DNA of 64,000 bases from Tenacibaculum finnmarkense (GCF_900239185.1 NZ_OENA01000054.1:1-64000); one strand, 5' to 3'; shown: positions 45,558 to 56,583, numbered from the stretch's first letter. The notes: a model not told the origin generated them from the letters alone. Made by a program: numbers and translations.

Positions 45558-45581
45558 AATATTATAACTGTTTTAATTAAA

Positions 45582-46955
45582 TTATTTTGTTAATTTAATC
45601 TCAACACGTCTGTTTTCAGCTCTACCAGCTCTAGTTTTGTTATCAGCAATTGGATAGTCTTCACCAAATCCAGCAGATGATAATCTAGAAGGAGAAATAC
45701 CAGCTTTTACAGCTAAATAATCTAAAACAGCTTTCGCTCTTTTTTGAGATAATTTTAAGTTGTTAGCAGCTTTTCCTTGGCTATCAGTATGTCCTTGAAC
45801 ACTAAATTTAGCTTTAGAATATTCCTTCATAATAGAAGCAATTCTGTTTAAGTTAGCAATTACACCAGCTTTAAAAGTAGTTCTTCCTGAGTTAAAGTAA
45901 ATAGCTCTTGCGAAGTCATTTAATTTTTTCTCAGCAGCCTTAGTAATTAATACCTCAGGACATCCGTTGTTAGAAACAACACCAGCAACCTTAGGACATT
46001 TATCATCTTTATCTAAAACGCTATCTCCATCAGTATCTAATTCAGGACAACCGTTGTTTGAAACAGGACCTGCAACTTTAGGACATTTATCTTTAGAATC
46101 AACAACACCATCACCATCAGTATCAGGACATCCGTTGTTCGCTTTAGTTCCTTTTACAGAAACACAAGCATCATCTTTATCAGCAATACCATCACCATCA
46201 GTATCAGGACATCCGTTTAAAGCAGCTAAACCAGCAACCTCAGGACATGCATCATCAGCATCTTTGATACCATCAGCATCCGTATCAGGACAACCGTTAA
46301 ATTCTTTTAATCCTGCAATTTCAGGACAAGCATCGTCTTTATCAAAAACACCATCACCATCAGTATCAGTTCCTCCAAATTTGAAAACTAAACCAATTGA
46401 GTGCTGATAATGACCTCTTACGTTGTCACCAAAACCATGTTTTGCTCCTGTTTGAAAGTTTAATCCTAAGTTATCATTAAACCAAGTATTAAAACCAGCA
46501 CCAGCATTTAACATACCTTCACCTGAAGAATCAATAGAAGTATATCCTCCACCTAAATAGATATAAGGATTAAAGTATGGAGTTGTATTTTTGAAAATTA
46601 AATTTACTAAAGGATCTAAATCATATTTTACATTAGCATCAATTGCATAATATAAGAAATCAGAATCATCTTTCTTTAAAAAAGTTTCAATTTTATTTAA
46701 AGAACCAGCTACTTGTACAGTAAACCCGTCGCTTAAATATTTTTCAGCAGAAATTCTAGATACAGAAGGAAGAATGTTCCAGTCACTAGTACCTAAACCA
46801 TCTTTTACTAAATTTTCGAATTTTCTACTACCTCTGATATCAACACTGTTGACACCAAAACCTACAACCCAAGGGTTATCTGAATCCTGTGCATTTGCTG
46901 TACCTAAAGTAGCAAACGTAAACAAAGCTATCACAGCTAATTTGATTTGTTTCAT
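45582..46955 (-). CDS. OmpA-family outer-membrane protein with TSP3 repeats
   Basis: 457 residues. Signal peptide ending TLGTANAQ, an N-terminal beta-barrel (about 25-190), five to six calcium-binding thrombospondin type-3 repeats (DTDGDGVxDxDDxCPxxxG), and a C-terminal OmpA peptidoglycan-binding domain with [11 protein letters not shown] and NRRVEIKL. Probably an abundant structural protein linking outer membrane and peptidoglycan. Strong consensus promoter upstream. Confidence 0.93.
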   Translation of the reverse strand: MKQIKLAVIALFTFATLGTANAQDSDNPWVVGFGVNSVDIRGSRKFENLVKDGLGTSDWNILPSVSRISAEKYLSDGFTVQVAGSLNKIETFLKKDDSDFLYYAIDANVKYDLDPLVNLIFKNTTPYFNPYIYLGGGYTSIDSSGEGMLNAGAGFNTWFNDNLGLNFQTGAKHGFGDNVRGHYQHSIGLVFKFGGTDTDGDGVFDKDDACPEIAGLKEFNGCPDTDADGIKDADDACPEVAGLAALNGCPDTDGDGIADKDDACVSVKGTKANNGCPDTDGDGVVDSKDKCPKVAGPVSNNGCPELDTDGDSVLDKDDKCPKVAGVVSNNGCPEVLITKAAEKKLNDFARAIYFNSGRTTFKAGVIANLNRIASIMKEYSKAKFSVQGHTDSQGKAANNLKLSQKRAKAVLDYLAVKAGISPSRLSSAGFGEDYPIADNKTRAGRAENRRVEIKLTK

Positions 46956-46996
46956 TATGATAAATTTAAAATTAAAATTTCGTTTTATATATTAGG

Positions 46997-47027
46997 CAAA
47001 TGTAAGTGGTTAAAACTTATCTACAAA
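46997..47027 (-). promoter_or_regulatory. Promoter of the OmpA-family gene
   Basis: Minus strand: TTTG (47027-47024), 19 bp, TACATTTG (47004-46997). Exact flavobacterial consensus; leader about 35 nt. Confidence 0.8.
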
Positions 47028-47077
47028 AGCAATTCTATAAAAACTTATAATAAAGATACTTTCTTAATTTTTTTTTT

Positions 47078-48271
47078 TTAAATTACACTCAGCTCTTTTC
47101 CTATTTTTGTAAATGCCTCAATAGCTTTATCTAAGTGCTCTTTCTCATGTGCTGCCGATAACTGCACACGAATTCTTGCTTTTTCTTTTGGCACTACAGG
47201 GAAGAAAAACCCAATAACATAAATTCCTTCTTCTAATAATTTATTTGCCATATTTTGCGAAAGTTTTGCATCATATAACATTACAGGTACAATTGCGGCA
47301 TCGGCTCCTGCTAAATCAAAGCCTGCTTTTTCCATCCCTGTTCTAAAATAGTTGGTATTCCATTCTAATTTATCACGAAACGAGGTATCTTCAGAAATTA
47401 AATCAAAAACCTTTAAAGATGCCCCTACAATTGCAGGTGCTAACGAGTTTGAAAATAAATACGGACGAGAACGTTGACGTAAAATTTCAATGATTTCTTT
47501 TTTACCTGTCGTATAACCTCCCATCGCTCCTCCAAGTGCTTTTCCTAAAGTTCCTGTTACAATATCAACACGATCCATTACGTTTTTAAGCTCTACAGTT
47601 CCACGACCTGTTTTACCTATAAAACCAGCTGCATGACATTCATCAACCATTACTAAGGCATCGTATTTATCGGCTAAATCACAAATTTCATCTAGTTTTG
47701 CCACAATTCCATCCATAGAAAAAACACCATCTGTTACAATTATTTTAAAACGGTGATTTTGTTTATTCGCTTCAATTAATTGCGCTTCTAAAGATTCCAT
47801 ATCATTATTATCGTAACGATAACGACCTGCTTTACACAAACGAACTCCATCAATAATAGAAGCATGATTTAAACTATCAGAAATAATTGCATCTTCTTTT
47901 GTTAATAACGGCTCAAAAACACCCCCATTTGCATCAAAGGCAGCTGCGTATAAAATGGTATCTTCTGTCGTATAAAATTCTGCAATTTTTGCTTCTAATT
48001 GCTTGTGAATATCTTGAGTTCCACAAATAAAACGAACCGATGACATTCCAAAACCATGGGTATCCATTACATCTTTAGCTGCTTGAATTACTTCTGGATG
48101 ATTTGACAATCCTAAATAATTATTTGCACAAAAATTGATTACCTCTTCGCCTGTCGAAATTTTTATTACCGCATCTTGTGACGACGTAATAATACGTTCT
48201 GCTTTGTACAATCCAGCATCTTTAATTTCCTGAATTTCTTGTTGTAATTGCTCTTTTATTTTTCCGTACAT
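47078..48271 (-). CDS. kbl: Glycine C-acetyltransferase (2-amino-3-ketobutyrate CoA ligase)
   Basis: 397 residues. PLP alpha-oxoamine synthase: [32 protein letters not shown] and the PLP lysine in [15 protein letters not shown]. Cleaves 2-amino-3-ketobutyrate from threonine breakdown to glycine and acetyl-CoA. The usual partner tdh is not adjacent. Longer and distinct from bioF in the same window. Confidence 0.94.
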   Translation of the reverse strand: MYGKIKEQLQQEIQEIKDAGLYKAERIITSSQDAVIKISTGEEVINFCANNYLGLSNHPEVIQAAKDVMDTHGFGMSSVRFICGTQDIHKQLEAKIAEFYTTEDTILYAAAFDANGGVFEPLLTKEDAIISDSLNHASIIDGVRLCKAGRYRYDNNDMESLEAQLIEANKQNHRFKIIVTDGVFSMDGIVAKLDEICDLADKYDALVMVDECHAAGFIGKTGRGTVELKNVMDRVDIVTGTLGKALGGAMGGYTTGKKEIIEILRQRSRPYLFSNSLAPAIVGASLKVFDLISEDTSFRDKLEWNTNYFRTGMEKAGFDLAGADAAIVPVMLYDAKLSQNMANKLLEEGIYVIGFFFPVVPKEKARIRVQLSAAHEKEHLDKAIEAFTKIGKELSVI

Positions 48272-48372
48272 ATCTTAAATGTCTAATCGTTTATTTATTA
48301 AATTACTTAAAAACATTACTCTTTATATATCTATAAAGAAAAATCAACATTTTTAGGTAATATTTGCGGAGT

Positions 48373-48403
48373 CAAAGGTAGTTTTTAAACCTCTTCAACC
48401 AAA
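48373..48403 (-). promoter_or_regulatory. Promoter of kbl inside the end of the helicase gene
   Basis: Minus strand: TTTG (48403-48400), 19 bp, TACCTTTG (48380-48373). Exact consensus. The -33 part lies within the last codons of the upstream gene; the leader is about 95 nt. Confidence 0.75.
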
Positions 48404-51400
48404 ATTTCTTCATTAATATATATCAATAGCTTTTTTGAGACCTTATAATGAATCGATTTTAAAACACGCTCATATTTTAATAATTGCTGATGATAACTTT
48501 TAGAGGGTTTTCCTGTTTTATAATCCAAAATTGTTACTTCATTATTTTTAGAAAGCACCAATCTATCAGGAATCAAAATTTGATTATCAACATCTACAAT
48601 TTCACGCTCATTATATACCGTTGCATTTTCGGCAAAATATTCTTGCAACTCAGGATGACTTACAATTTTATTAATATCCGCTTCAATATGTACAGCTTGT
48701 CGCTTATCAATAACTCCTTGTTGTTCATATTGACGTACCACTCTTGCAATATCTTTTTGAGTCATAATTTTCGCCATCATTTCATGAATCAAATTTCCAA
48801 ATTCAATAGCTTTTCCTTGCTCGGTATTCCATAATTTTGATGCGCTTGCCAACATATGAATATTATGCGCTTGCCAAGGCGTTGAAATAAAGACTTCTTG
48901 AACCTCAGCCATTGAAAAAATTTCTTTTTGCACACTTGCCCTTTCTGAATTCCCAAAATGATAGTCTAATTGTCCATCGTTCCAACAATTTTTTTCTTTT
49001 AGATAATTGATAAAAACTCCAGAATAAAAATTAGTATTCTCTTCGCCTTTTTTACTGATTTTATATTCTGTAATAATATGCAACTGCTCAACAGCACGTG
49101 TTAAAGCAACATATAACAAATTAAAATTATCTAGCTCTAAGGCGGAACGTTGCTCGTTGTGTATTTCTAAACCTGTTTCATTTATTAATTTTAAATCTTT
49201 AGTATATGGCACTAATAATTCTTTAAAATCATCAAAATATGTTGGTAAATCATCCAACCAAATTTTAGGATTTATTTGTCGATAAATTTCTAAATCATAC
49301 GGAAAAATAACCACAGGAAACTCCAAACCTTTTGATTTATGAATCGTCATTATTTGTACTGCATTTCCACTTTCGGGCGCTACAATACTTAAATTCGCTT
49401 TTTTCTCTTCCCAAAAATCTAAAAACTCTTGAATACTCGTTCCTCTTCGTTGCTGTTCTAAAACGATGTCTAAAAAAAACTGTACATAGGCATCCGAAGA
49501 ATCAATTAATTTAAAACATCGGATAATTTCTTCCACTTTTTCATAAAACGGCAATTGATGAAACCTTGACAATTCAAAAGAAACTTGATATGTTTTTAAT
49601 TCTTCAAAAACAACATCAATAGGTTGTTGAATCATTTCTGAAATAAATAAATTTTTAGCTATTTCTAATTTTAAATGATTGTGTAAAAAATATAATACTT
49701 CTAACAAAGCTTCCTTATCATTCGGATGCTGAATTATCTGTAATACATCAACCATAAATTTTACGCTCGCACTATTTTCTAACAATAAAGTTTCTGATGA
49801 AATAATATTAACGCCATTTTCAGATAAATAATTTGCCACCGCAATACCATCTTTTTTCTTACGAACCAACACACATATTTCATTTAAAGAAAAAGAAGCC
49901 GATACTTTTTGAATAGTCTCTAAAATTTTCTTCGGATATTTTAATAAATCATCCGCCTTTTCTTCTTCCTTATCTAAAAACGATAAAGACACAAAACCGC
50001 CATTTTTAGCTGTTGTTAATTGTTTGTTACCATCGATAAACAATTTTTTATACTGTTGATTTTCTAAAAAATTAGCCGTGTGCTGAAAAAACTGATTGTT
50101 AAAATCAATTACTTCGGTATAACTTCTAAAGTTTGTTTCTAACGTTTTTATTTCTTTTTCAATATGAAACGGATTATCAGCACTTGAACCCAATGAAATA
50201 AACTGTTCTGCTTTTCCACCACGCCAACGATAAATAGCTTGTTTTCCATCGCCAACCAATAATAAATTACTGTTTTCTTGCGCCAGTGCATTGTCTATTA
50301 GCGGAATTATATTTTCCCATTGCAACACCGATGTATCTTGCATTTCATCAATAAAATAATGCATAAATCGCTCCCCGATGCGCTCATAAATAAACGGCGC
50401 AGGTTGGTCTTTTATATTATCTGAAATTAATTGATTAAACTCGGCATTTAATCGAATATTATTTTCTTCTTTAATATTCGTTAATTCTACATTGATATAA
50501 TTTAAAACCGCTAACGGAATCACACTTTTTAAAGCCAATCTATTCATTAAAAACTGCTGATACAGTTTTTCAGATTCCATATATAAAGTTAAAAGTTCTG
50601 GCAAAATTCCTTCAATTGCACTTTTTATATCGTTAGATTTCGATTTTGAATAAAAATTATTTTCTTCGATATGTTCTCGAAGTTTATTTTCATCAAAAAA
50701 CTTTGCTTTTGAAAAATTTTCAGACAACGCCAAAAAATGCTTTGGCAACATCGAATAGTAAAAATCTTTAGCATCTAATTGTGCCGTTTCTATTATTACT
50801 AAACCTTTCTTTCCAATTTCTGAAAACCGCGTTTTAATTTGTCGTTGATTTTTAAATAATTTACTTTTTAAATTTGTAAAATCACTTAATTTTTTATCTT
50901 CAAGTGCTCTAAAATGTTCGGTATCATCTTCATTTAATAAAATTCTTGAAAACTCATTTAATTCAACCGAAATATCCCAAGAAGTATCATCATCTGTTTT
51001 ATCTAAAGAAAAATCTATTAATAATTTAGTCAAATCAGTGTCTGTACCAATTTTAGAAATTAACACATCCACCGCTTCATTTAATAATGAAATTGCATCC
51101 ATTTCTACCTCAAAATTTAGCGGTAATCCTAAATCGTAGGCAAAACTTTTAATAATTCGATGTGTAAAACTGTCAATCGTAGTAATTGAAAAAGCCGAAT
51201 AATTTTGTAAAACGGCATCTAATATTTTCTGACTTCGTTCTTGTACCTTTTCTTTATCAATCGAAATTTCTTTGATAATAATTTGAAACAAATCATTTTC
51301 TTTTCCTTCTGAAAATTCTTGTAAATTTTCTAAAACACGCTCTTTCATTTCACCAGCAGCTTTGTTGGTAAAAGTGATGGCTAATATTTTTTGAAACCTA

Positions 51401-51510
51401 AAAATATCTTCCGAGTTCAATAAAACTTTAAGATATTCCTTTACTAAAGTAAACGTTTTTCCACTACCTGCCGAGGCATTATATACTTGAAAATTTGATG
51501 GATTTTGCAC
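48385..51510 (-). CDS. UvrD/RecB-like helicase-nuclease (AddA type)
   Basis: 1041 residues. SF1 helicase with Walker A NASAGSGKTFTLVKEYL (10-26), DEMQDTSVLQW (motif II) and VMTIHKSKGLEFPVVIFP-like motif (VQIMTIHKSKGLEF). The C-terminal RecB-family nuclease is present: FGNLIHEMM, IPDRLVL and ILDYKTGK with Q..Y. Expected to act in double-strand-break processing with an AddB-like partner. No AddB gene is next to it here, unlike in many relatives. Confidence 0.9.
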   Translation of the reverse strand: MQNPSNFQVYNASAGSGKTFTLVKEYLKVLLNSEDIFRFQKILAITFTNKAAGEMKERVLENLQEFSEGKENDLFQIIIKEISIDKEKVQERSQKILDAVLQNYSAFSITTIDSFTHRIIKSFAYDLGLPLNFEVEMDAISLLNEAVDVLISKIGTDTDLTKLLIDFSLDKTDDDTSWDISVELNEFSRILLNEDDTEHFRALEDKKLSDFTNLKSKLFKNQRQIKTRFSEIGKKGLVIIETAQLDAKDFYYSMLPKHFLALSENFSKAKFFDENKLREHIEENNFYSKSKSNDIKSAIEGILPELLTLYMESEKLYQQFLMNRLALKSVIPLAVLNYINVELTNIKEENNIRLNAEFNQLISDNIKDQPAPFIYERIGERFMHYFIDEMQDTSVLQWENIIPLIDNALAQENSNLLLVGDGKQAIYRWRGGKAEQFISLGSSADNPFHIEKEIKTLETNFRSYTEVIDFNNQFFQHTANFLENQQYKKLFIDGNKQLTTAKNGGFVSLSFLDKEEEKADDLLKYPKKILETIQKVSASFSLNEICVLVRKKKDGIAVANYLSENGVNIISSETLLLENSASVKFMVDVLQIIQHPNDKEALLEVLYFLHNHLKLEIAKNLFISEMIQQPIDVVFEELKTYQVSFELSRFHQLPFYEKVEEIIRCFKLIDSSDAYVQFFLDIVLEQQRRGTSIQEFLDFWEEKKANLSIVAPESGNAVQIMTIHKSKGLEFPVVIFPYDLEIYRQINPKIWLDDLPTYFDDFKELLVPYTKDLKLINETGLEIHNEQRSALELDNFNLLYVALTRAVEQLHIITEYKISKKGEENTNFYSGVFINYLKEKNCWNDGQLDYHFGNSERASVQKEIFSMAEVQEVFISTPWQAHNIHMLASASKLWNTEQGKAIEFGNLIHEMMAKIMTQKDIARVVRQYEQQGVIDKRQAVHIEADINKIVSHPELQEYFAENATVYNEREIVDVDNQILIPDRLVLSKNNEVTILDYKTGKPSKSYHQQLLKYERVLKSIHYKVSKKLLIYINEEILVEEV

Positions 51511-51599
51511 AGCCTAGTTTTTAATGCAAAATACCTTTTTAAAGCACATCAAACAAGATAGAAGTGTAACAATATAATTAATAAGAATAAAAATATTTT

Positions 51600-51692
51600 G
51601 AAGCAATTTCCCGCTTTCCGCACTCGCTTTTTTTGTTTTTTAAAAAGAAAAACAAAAAAGAGCTCAAACAATTGCTACAATCGGGGCTAGGC
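51600..51692 (-). repeat. Hairpin-family intergenic repeat, copy 3
   Basis: AAGCAATTTCCCGCTTTCCG, GCACTCGCTTTTTTT, AT stem, AAAAAAGAGCTC, GCTACAATCGGGGCTA. The conserved outer segments are nearly identical to 42052-42136; the central AT stem differs. Confidence 0.8.
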
Positions 51693-51813
51693 ATTTTTAC
51701 TCTTTTTGATAATTTTATAAATCAATTATAATTTCGAAGATTATTAACAGCATTACGCTCTTTTCGTATAAAATAATTTAAGAATTAAACACATAAATTA
51801 TTTCGTTAAACTC

Positions 51814-51846
51814 AGACCTCACAGGTTTTTAAAACCTGTGAGGTCT
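51814..51846. repeat. Perfect 16-bp inverted repeat hairpin
   Basis: AGACCTCACAGGTTTT and its exact complement are separated by one T. It lies 43 bp after the last permease gene on the minus strand and could end that operon, though no clear U run follows. It directly abuts a solo MITE-like end (AAACAGGCTCTT). Confidence 0.75.
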
Positions 51847-51888
51847 AAACAGGCTCTTATTATTTAAGATTTTTTTAAAAAAAATAAT

Positions 51889-53049
51889 CTATCCTCTAAA
51901 CAAAAAGAAGTCTTTTTTCATTGATTCAATTTCAGAATCATCATTAGTAATAATATAATCGATTGCTTTTTGGGTAAATGTTTTTCCTTTTTCGGTAAGC
52001 GATATAATATTATTATCAATAAAAATAAGATTATTTTTATCCGCCAATTCAACAATAGATTTAGCTTTTATTTTATGCCAATTAATATGTTCATTTAAAT
52101 GATTAATATGACGTTCTCTTTCTTCTTTATGATTATTTAAATGCAATAAAAAAGTTAATAATTGCACTTCTTTTTGCTGCTGCCTGTTTCGATATAAAAC
52201 CGCAATTAAACCACTATTTGGCGCAAATAAATACACCAAGAAAAACACAAAACCAAGCATCGTTGTCATCGACCCCGAAATAGAAGCGTCTAAATAATGC
52301 GCTAGCCAATACCCTGAAATTGCCGAAAAAACACCAAAAAACATCGAATAAACCAACATTTTCTTCAAGTCATTTGTCAATATATATGCCGTAGCAGCGG
52401 GTGCAATCATTAAAGCAACCACCAAAATAGCGCCCACCGCATCAAAAGCGCCCACCGTTGTTACCGAGGCAATACTCATTAACCCGTAATGAATTAGCAT
52501 TGGCGAAAACCCTAAAGCCGTTGCCAAGCCTGAGTCAAACGTACTTACTTTTAATTCTTTAAAAAAGGCTATTAAAAGACTTAGGGTAATTAGTAAAATA
52601 ACCCCAATAATCCACAGTGATTTCGGTCCTATATCAATTCCATTAATTAACAATCTATCAAACGGAGCAAATGCCAATTCTCCTAATAAAACGGCATCAA
52701 CATCTAAATGAATATCATTGGCATTTTTGGCAATTAAAAGCACCCCGATACTAAACAAAGCAGGAAATACCAATCCGATTGCAGTATCTTCTTTTACTAA
52801 TTTTGTTTTTTGGATATACTCCACCAAAACAACGGTTAAAATTCCTGATAAAGCCCCCATTAAAATTAATAAAGGCGAATTTAAATCGTGCGTAATAAAA
52901 AAACCAATTACCAAACCTGGTAAAATAGAATGACTAATGGCATCACTAATTAACGCCATTTTTCGCAAGACCAAAAATACGCCAGGTATTGCACAAGCTA
53001 TTGCCACTAGGCTTGCAATTAATTGTATTTCAATTTGAGCACTACTCAT
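51889..53049 (-). CDS. Metal ABC transporter permease (second) with winged-helix tail
   Basis: 386 residues. About eight membrane helices of the ABC-3 (ZnuB/MntB) family in the first 280 residues, with ALISDAISHSILPG and VGAFDAVGAILVVALMIAP. The last 100 residues are soluble and carry a winged-helix-like region (KAKSIVELADKNNLIFIDNN...ISLTEKGKTFT) resembling DtxR-type domains. Final gene of the uptake operon, 4 bp after the first permease. Confidence 0.88.
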   Translation of the reverse strand: MSSAQIEIQLIASLVAIACAIPGVFLVLRKMALISDAISHSILPGLVIGFFITHDLNSPLLILMGALSGILTVVLVEYIQKTKLVKEDTAIGLVFPALFSIGVLLIAKNANDIHLDVDAVLLGELAFAPFDRLLINGIDIGPKSLWIIGVILLITLSLLIAFFKELKVSTFDSGLATALGFSPMLIHYGLMSIASVTTVGAFDAVGAILVVALMIAPAATAYILTNDLKKMLVYSMFFGVFSAISGYWLAHYLDASISGSMTTMLGFVFFLVYLFAPNSGLIAVLYRNRQQQKEVQLLTFLLHLNNHKEERERHINHLNEHINWHKIKAKSIVELADKNNLIFIDNNIISLTEKGKTFTQKAIDYIITNDDSEIESMKKDFFLFRG

Positions 53050-53053
53050 TTTT

Positions 53054-54175
53054 TTATTTTTCTATATTTTGATTGTATAAATTACCTGCAAATTGATATC
53101 CTTCTTCGGTCATCGACCACATTCTGCCCTGTAATTTGATATATTTTTTTTCTTCTAACTTTTTTAAAGTTCCTTTGGTATATCCTTGAAAATTATTTAA
53201 AATTTTTATCGCATGCGGATGCGATTTATCTTCATGTGTTTTAACAAGGTCAAACATAAAAGATAAGGTTTTATGTAATTTCAAATCTCTACGATTCTTT
53301 AAAAAACGTATCTGACTAAAAAGCAAACCTCTTGATGGCGAAAAAATAAAAGAAAACACCACAAACACAGCCGCAACTAATACAATTACAGGTCCTGTCG
53401 ATAAATTTGATTGACTTGCACTAATTCCTGTTCCAACAACACCAGCAAACGCACCAAAAATTGCCGCTAAAACAACCATGGTACTCAAACTATTTGTCCA
53501 TTGACGAGCTGCCGCTGCGGGTGCTAATAACATGGCACTCATCAATACAACACCAACGGTTTGCAATCCTAGAACAATTGCTAATACAATAAAACTGGTA
53601 ATTAATCCATCGATAAATTTAACATTGAAACCTAAAGTTTTGGCATAATCGGCATCAAATAATAAGAGTTTAAATTCTTTCCAAAAAAGCAATAATACTC
53701 CCAAACAAACAGCAGTTACAATTGCCATAAACCAAACATCTTTGGCTAATAAAGTTGCTGCCTGACCGAATAAAAACTTATCCAACCCTGATTGATTTGC
53801 ATTGGGTTGCTTTTGAATAAAGGTTAAAAGTAACATTCCAAATCCGAAGAAAACAGAAAGAATCAATCCTAAAGCGGTATCAGTTTTTAAATGTGTATTT
53901 TTTACAATTCCACGAATCCAAAAAGCACCGATTAATCCGCTAATTAAAGCACCTAATAATAAAACATTCGTATCTTTTGTTCCTGTAATTAAAAATGCAA
54001 TCGCAATTCCAGGAAGTGAAGCGTGTGAAATAGCATCGCCGAGTAAACTTTGTTTTCTTAAAACTGCAAAACTCCCTAACATTCCACAGATAGCACCTAA
54101 AATTGCTGTTCCAATAGTAATGGTTCGAAGGGTATAGTCTGAAAAAACGAGTTTAAAATATTCTTGTAAATCCAT
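53054..54175 (-). CDS. Metal ABC transporter permease (first) with winged-helix tail
   Basis: 373 residues. ABC-3 permease with SLLGDAISHASLPGIA and VGVVLMSAMLLAPAAAARQW. The C-terminal 70 residues (NFQGYTKGTLKKLEEKKYIKLQGRMWSMTEEGYQFAG) look like a winged helix. Starts one base over the end of the ATPase gene. Probably forms a heterodimer channel with the second permease. Confidence 0.9.
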   Translation of the reverse strand: MDLQEYFKLVFSDYTLRTITIGTAILGAICGMLGSFAVLRKQSLLGDAISHASLPGIAIAFLITGTKDTNVLLLGALISGLIGAFWIRGIVKNTHLKTDTALGLILSVFFGFGMLLLTFIQKQPNANQSGLDKFLFGQAATLLAKDVWFMAIVTAVCLGVLLLFWKEFKLLLFDADYAKTLGFNVKFIDGLITSFIVLAIVLGLQTVGVVLMSAMLLAPAAAARQWTNSLSTMVVLAAIFGAFAGVVGTGISASQSNLSTGPVIVLVAAVFVVFSFIFSPSRGLLFSQIRFLKNRRDLKLHKTLSFMFDLVKTHEDKSHPHAIKILNNFQGYTKGTLKKLEEKKYIKLQGRMWSMTEEGYQFAGNLYNQNIEK

Positions 54176-54915
54176 TATTGTTGCACACTTACTTTATAAT
54201 TAATTCCGTAAGTTTTGGTTAAATTATCATCATTAAAAATTTCTTTAACAGGACCTGTAGCTATTTTTTTCACATTTAAAAAAGTTACCCAATCAAAATA
54301 TTCTGGAACAGTTTGTAAATCGTGATGCACTACAATTACTGTTTTCCCTGCTTTTCGAAGTTCTTTTAAAATATTGATAATAGTTATTTCAGTAGTTGCA
54401 TCTACTCCCTGAAAAGGTTCATCCATAAAATAAATAGCTGCATTTTGCGCCAAAGCTCTCGCTAAAAAAACACGCTGTTGCTGTCCTCCTGAAAGTTGCG
54501 AAATTTGACGGTTTTTAAAGGCTAACATTCCTACTTTTTCCAAAGATTCTAAGGCGACTTTTTTCTGAGCTCTTCCTGGTCTTTTAATCCATCCTAAACT
54601 TCCGTAGGTTCCCATTAATACAACATCTAAAGCAGTGGTCGGAAAATCCCAATCTACACTTCCTTTTTGTGGAACATAGGCTACTAATTTACGTTGTTTT
54701 TCATACGATTTACCAAAGATAGAAACACTTCCTGCAATGGGTTTTATAATCCCTAAAATAGATTTTATCAAGGTAGATTTCCCTGCGCCATTTGGCCCAA
54801 CAATAGCCATTAAAACACCTTCAGGTATGGCTAAATCGATATCCCAAAGTACGGGTTTATAATTATAGGCAACCGTTAAATCGTCTACGGTTACTGCGTA
54901 TTTTATATCACTCAT
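54175..54915 (-). CDS. Metal ABC transporter ATP-binding protein
   Basis: 246 residues. Walker [10 protein letters not shown], signature [15 protein letters not shown], Walker [13 protein letters not shown] and H-loop VVHHDLQTV. Belongs to the Mn/Zn/Fe (MntB/ZnuC) group. Energises the two permeases. Confidence 0.94.
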   Translation of the reverse strand: MSDIKYAVTVDDLTVAYNYKPVLWDIDLAIPEGVLMAIVGPNGAGKSTLIKSILGIIKPIAGSVSIFGKSYEKQRKLVAYVPQKGSVDWDFPTTALDVVLMGTYGSLGWIKRPGRAQKKVALESLEKVGMLAFKNRQISQLSGGQQQRVFLARALAQNAAIYFMDEPFQGVDATTEITIINILKELRKAGKTVIVVHHDLQTVPEYFDWVTFLNVKKIATGPVKEIFNDDNLTKTYGINYKVSVQQ

Positions 54916-54951
54916 TAATAGCTTTTTTTTTATTATGTAAGTTTTACCTGT

Positions 54952-55863
54952 TTATTTTAAGGCGTTTACAATCGTATTTACGTTTGCTTTGTACATCCCG
55001 ATATACGTTCCTTCAATTGTTCCTGCGCTTCCTAAAGCATCAGAATATAACGTTCCGCCAATAACAACTTCGTGTCCTTTCGATTTTACGGCTTCTTGTA
55101 ACGCTTCAATAGTTCGTTTAGGTACTGAACTTTCTACAAAAATCGCTTTCACTTTGTTATCAATAATAAACTTTGCCAATTTTTGAACATCCTGAACCCC
55201 CGCTTCCGTGGCTGTTGATAAACCTTGTAAGCCAACAACATTAAATTTGTGTTGTCTTCCGAAGTAATTAAACGCATCGTGAGCGGTTACTAAAATTCTT
55301 TTTTCTTCGGATAATTCATTTATTTTCTGAGCAACTTCTTTGTTTAAAACTTGCAATTTTTCTAAGTATATTTTGGCATTATTTTTATAGAAATCGGCAT
55401 TTTTAACATCTATTTCAGCTAATTTATCGGCAACATAAACCATCATTTTTGTCCAATTAGTAATATCAAACCAAATATGCGGATCGTAATTTGAAGCAAA
55501 AAGTGCTGAGCCAATTAAATTATCTTTAGCAATAACATCTGAAATTTCAATGGTTTTTTTATTTTGATGTTCCATTTTTTCAAAAACTTCCACCAACTTT
55601 CCTTCTAAATGCAAGCCACTGTAAATGATAACATCGGCATTAAATAATTTAGCAACATCGCCCTCGCTAGCTTTGTATAAATGCGGGTCAACACCTGCGC
55701 CCATTAAACCATTTATATCAATTTTATCTCCACCAATATTTTTTACCAAATCGGTAACCATCGTTGTGGTGGTAACTACGTTTAATTTCCCATTTGTTTT
55801 TTTCTCAGATGTTTTACAACTTACCGTTATTAAAACAAGTAATAATAGCATTACTTTTTTCAT
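54952..55863 (-). CDS. Metal ABC transporter substrate-binding lipoprotein
   Basis: 303 residues. Lipoprotein signal MKKVMLLLLVLITVSCK, then the cluster A-I fold with the metal-binding histidines in GVDPHLYKAS (first) and NYDPHIWFD, a Glu in VESSVPK, and GTLYSDALG. No His-rich loop is seen, which favours manganese or iron over zinc; this is inference. Confidence 0.92.
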   Translation of the reverse strand: MKKVMLLLLVLITVSCKTSEKKTNGKLNVVTTTTMVTDLVKNIGGDKIDINGLMGAGVDPHLYKASEGDVAKLFNADVIIYSGLHLEGKLVEVFEKMEHQNKKTIEISDVIAKDNLIGSALFASNYDPHIWFDITNWTKMMVYVADKLAEIDVKNADFYKNNAKIYLEKLQVLNKEVAQKINELSEEKRILVTAHDAFNYFGRQHKFNVVGLQGLSTATEAGVQDVQKLAKFIIDNKVKAIFVESSVPKRTIEALQEAVKSKGHEVVIGGTLYSDALGSAGTIEGTYIGMYKANVNTIVNALK

Positions 55864-55864
55864 A

Positions 55865-56521
55865 TTATTTTTTTTGGATATAAATATTATTGGCTACTTT
55901 ATTTGAAATCGTCATTTCTTTAGCATTGATTCGAACTAAAAAAGAATCATCAAAAGGTTCTTTGTCTAACACTTCAATATGCTGTCCTAAACCGATTTCT
56001 TGCTTATCTAAAAAGCGTAAAAACTCCGAAGAAGTATCATTAACACCAACACAAACTCCTTGTTCTGATTTTTGTAATGTTGCTAATAAACTTTTTTGGA
56101 TTTGAGGTAAATTCCCTTCTTTATCAGGTATCGGATCACCATGTGGATCTGTTTTCGGATGTCCTAAAAAAGCAGCTAACTCATCAATTAATTTTGGCGA
56201 TTGAATATGTTCCAATTGCTCGGCAACCTCATGCACCTCATCCCAAGAAAAATTAAGCTTTTCTACTAAAAAAACTTCCCATAAACGATGTTTACGAATA
56301 ATATTTGCGGCAGTTTTCTGTCCAAATTCTGTTAAAGTAACTCCTTGGTATTTTTTATAGATAACCACCTCTTTATCCGATAATTTTTTAATCATATCGG
56401 TTACTGATGATGCTTTTGTAACCAGCATTTTGGCAATCGCATTAGTGGTAATTCCTTTATCAGATACTAAGGCTAAATGATAAATTGTTTTTATATAATT
56501 TTCTTCGGATTGACTAAACAT
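55865..56521 (-). CDS. DtxR/MntR-family metal-dependent regulator
   Basis: 218 residues. N-terminal winged helix (SEENYIKTIYHLA...TTNAIAKMLVTKASSVTDMI), metal-binding and dimerisation helices (HRLWEVFLVEKLNFSWDEVHEVAEQLEHI) and a C-terminal FeoA/SH3-like domain (about 145-215). First gene of the transport operon and divergent from a TonB receptor. Two palindromes in the 137-bp gap are its likely operators. Confidence 0.92.
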   Translation of the reverse strand: MFSQSEENYIKTIYHLALVSDKGITTNAIAKMLVTKASSVTDMIKKLSDKEVVIYKKYQGVTLTEFGQKTAANIIRKHRLWEVFLVEKLNFSWDEVHEVAEQLEHIQSPKLIDELAAFLGHPKTDPHGDPIPDKEGNLPQIQKSLLATLQKSEQGVCVGVNDTSSEFLRFLDKQEIGLGQHIEVLDKEPFDDSFLVRINAKEMTISNKVANNIYIQKK

Positions 56522-56549
56522 CTTTTTTTGATCGTATTTTTTGATACTA

Positions 56550-56557
56550 CAAAGATA
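56550..56557 (-). promoter_or_regulatory. -7 box of the metal-uptake operon
   Basis: Minus-strand TATCTTTG, 29 bp before the regulator gene; the palindrome at 56584-56599 lies upstream, near the -33 region. Confidence 0.55.
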
Positions 56558-56583
56558 TGTATTTTCATTTATATAAAATAATC

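Larger units (their letters stand above)
51511..51888. other. Repeat-bearing intergenic region
   Basis: Holds a hairpin-family repeat (51600-51692), a perfect 16-bp inverted repeat (51814-51846) and a solo MITE-like end (51847-51858). No gene. Confidence 0.75.
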
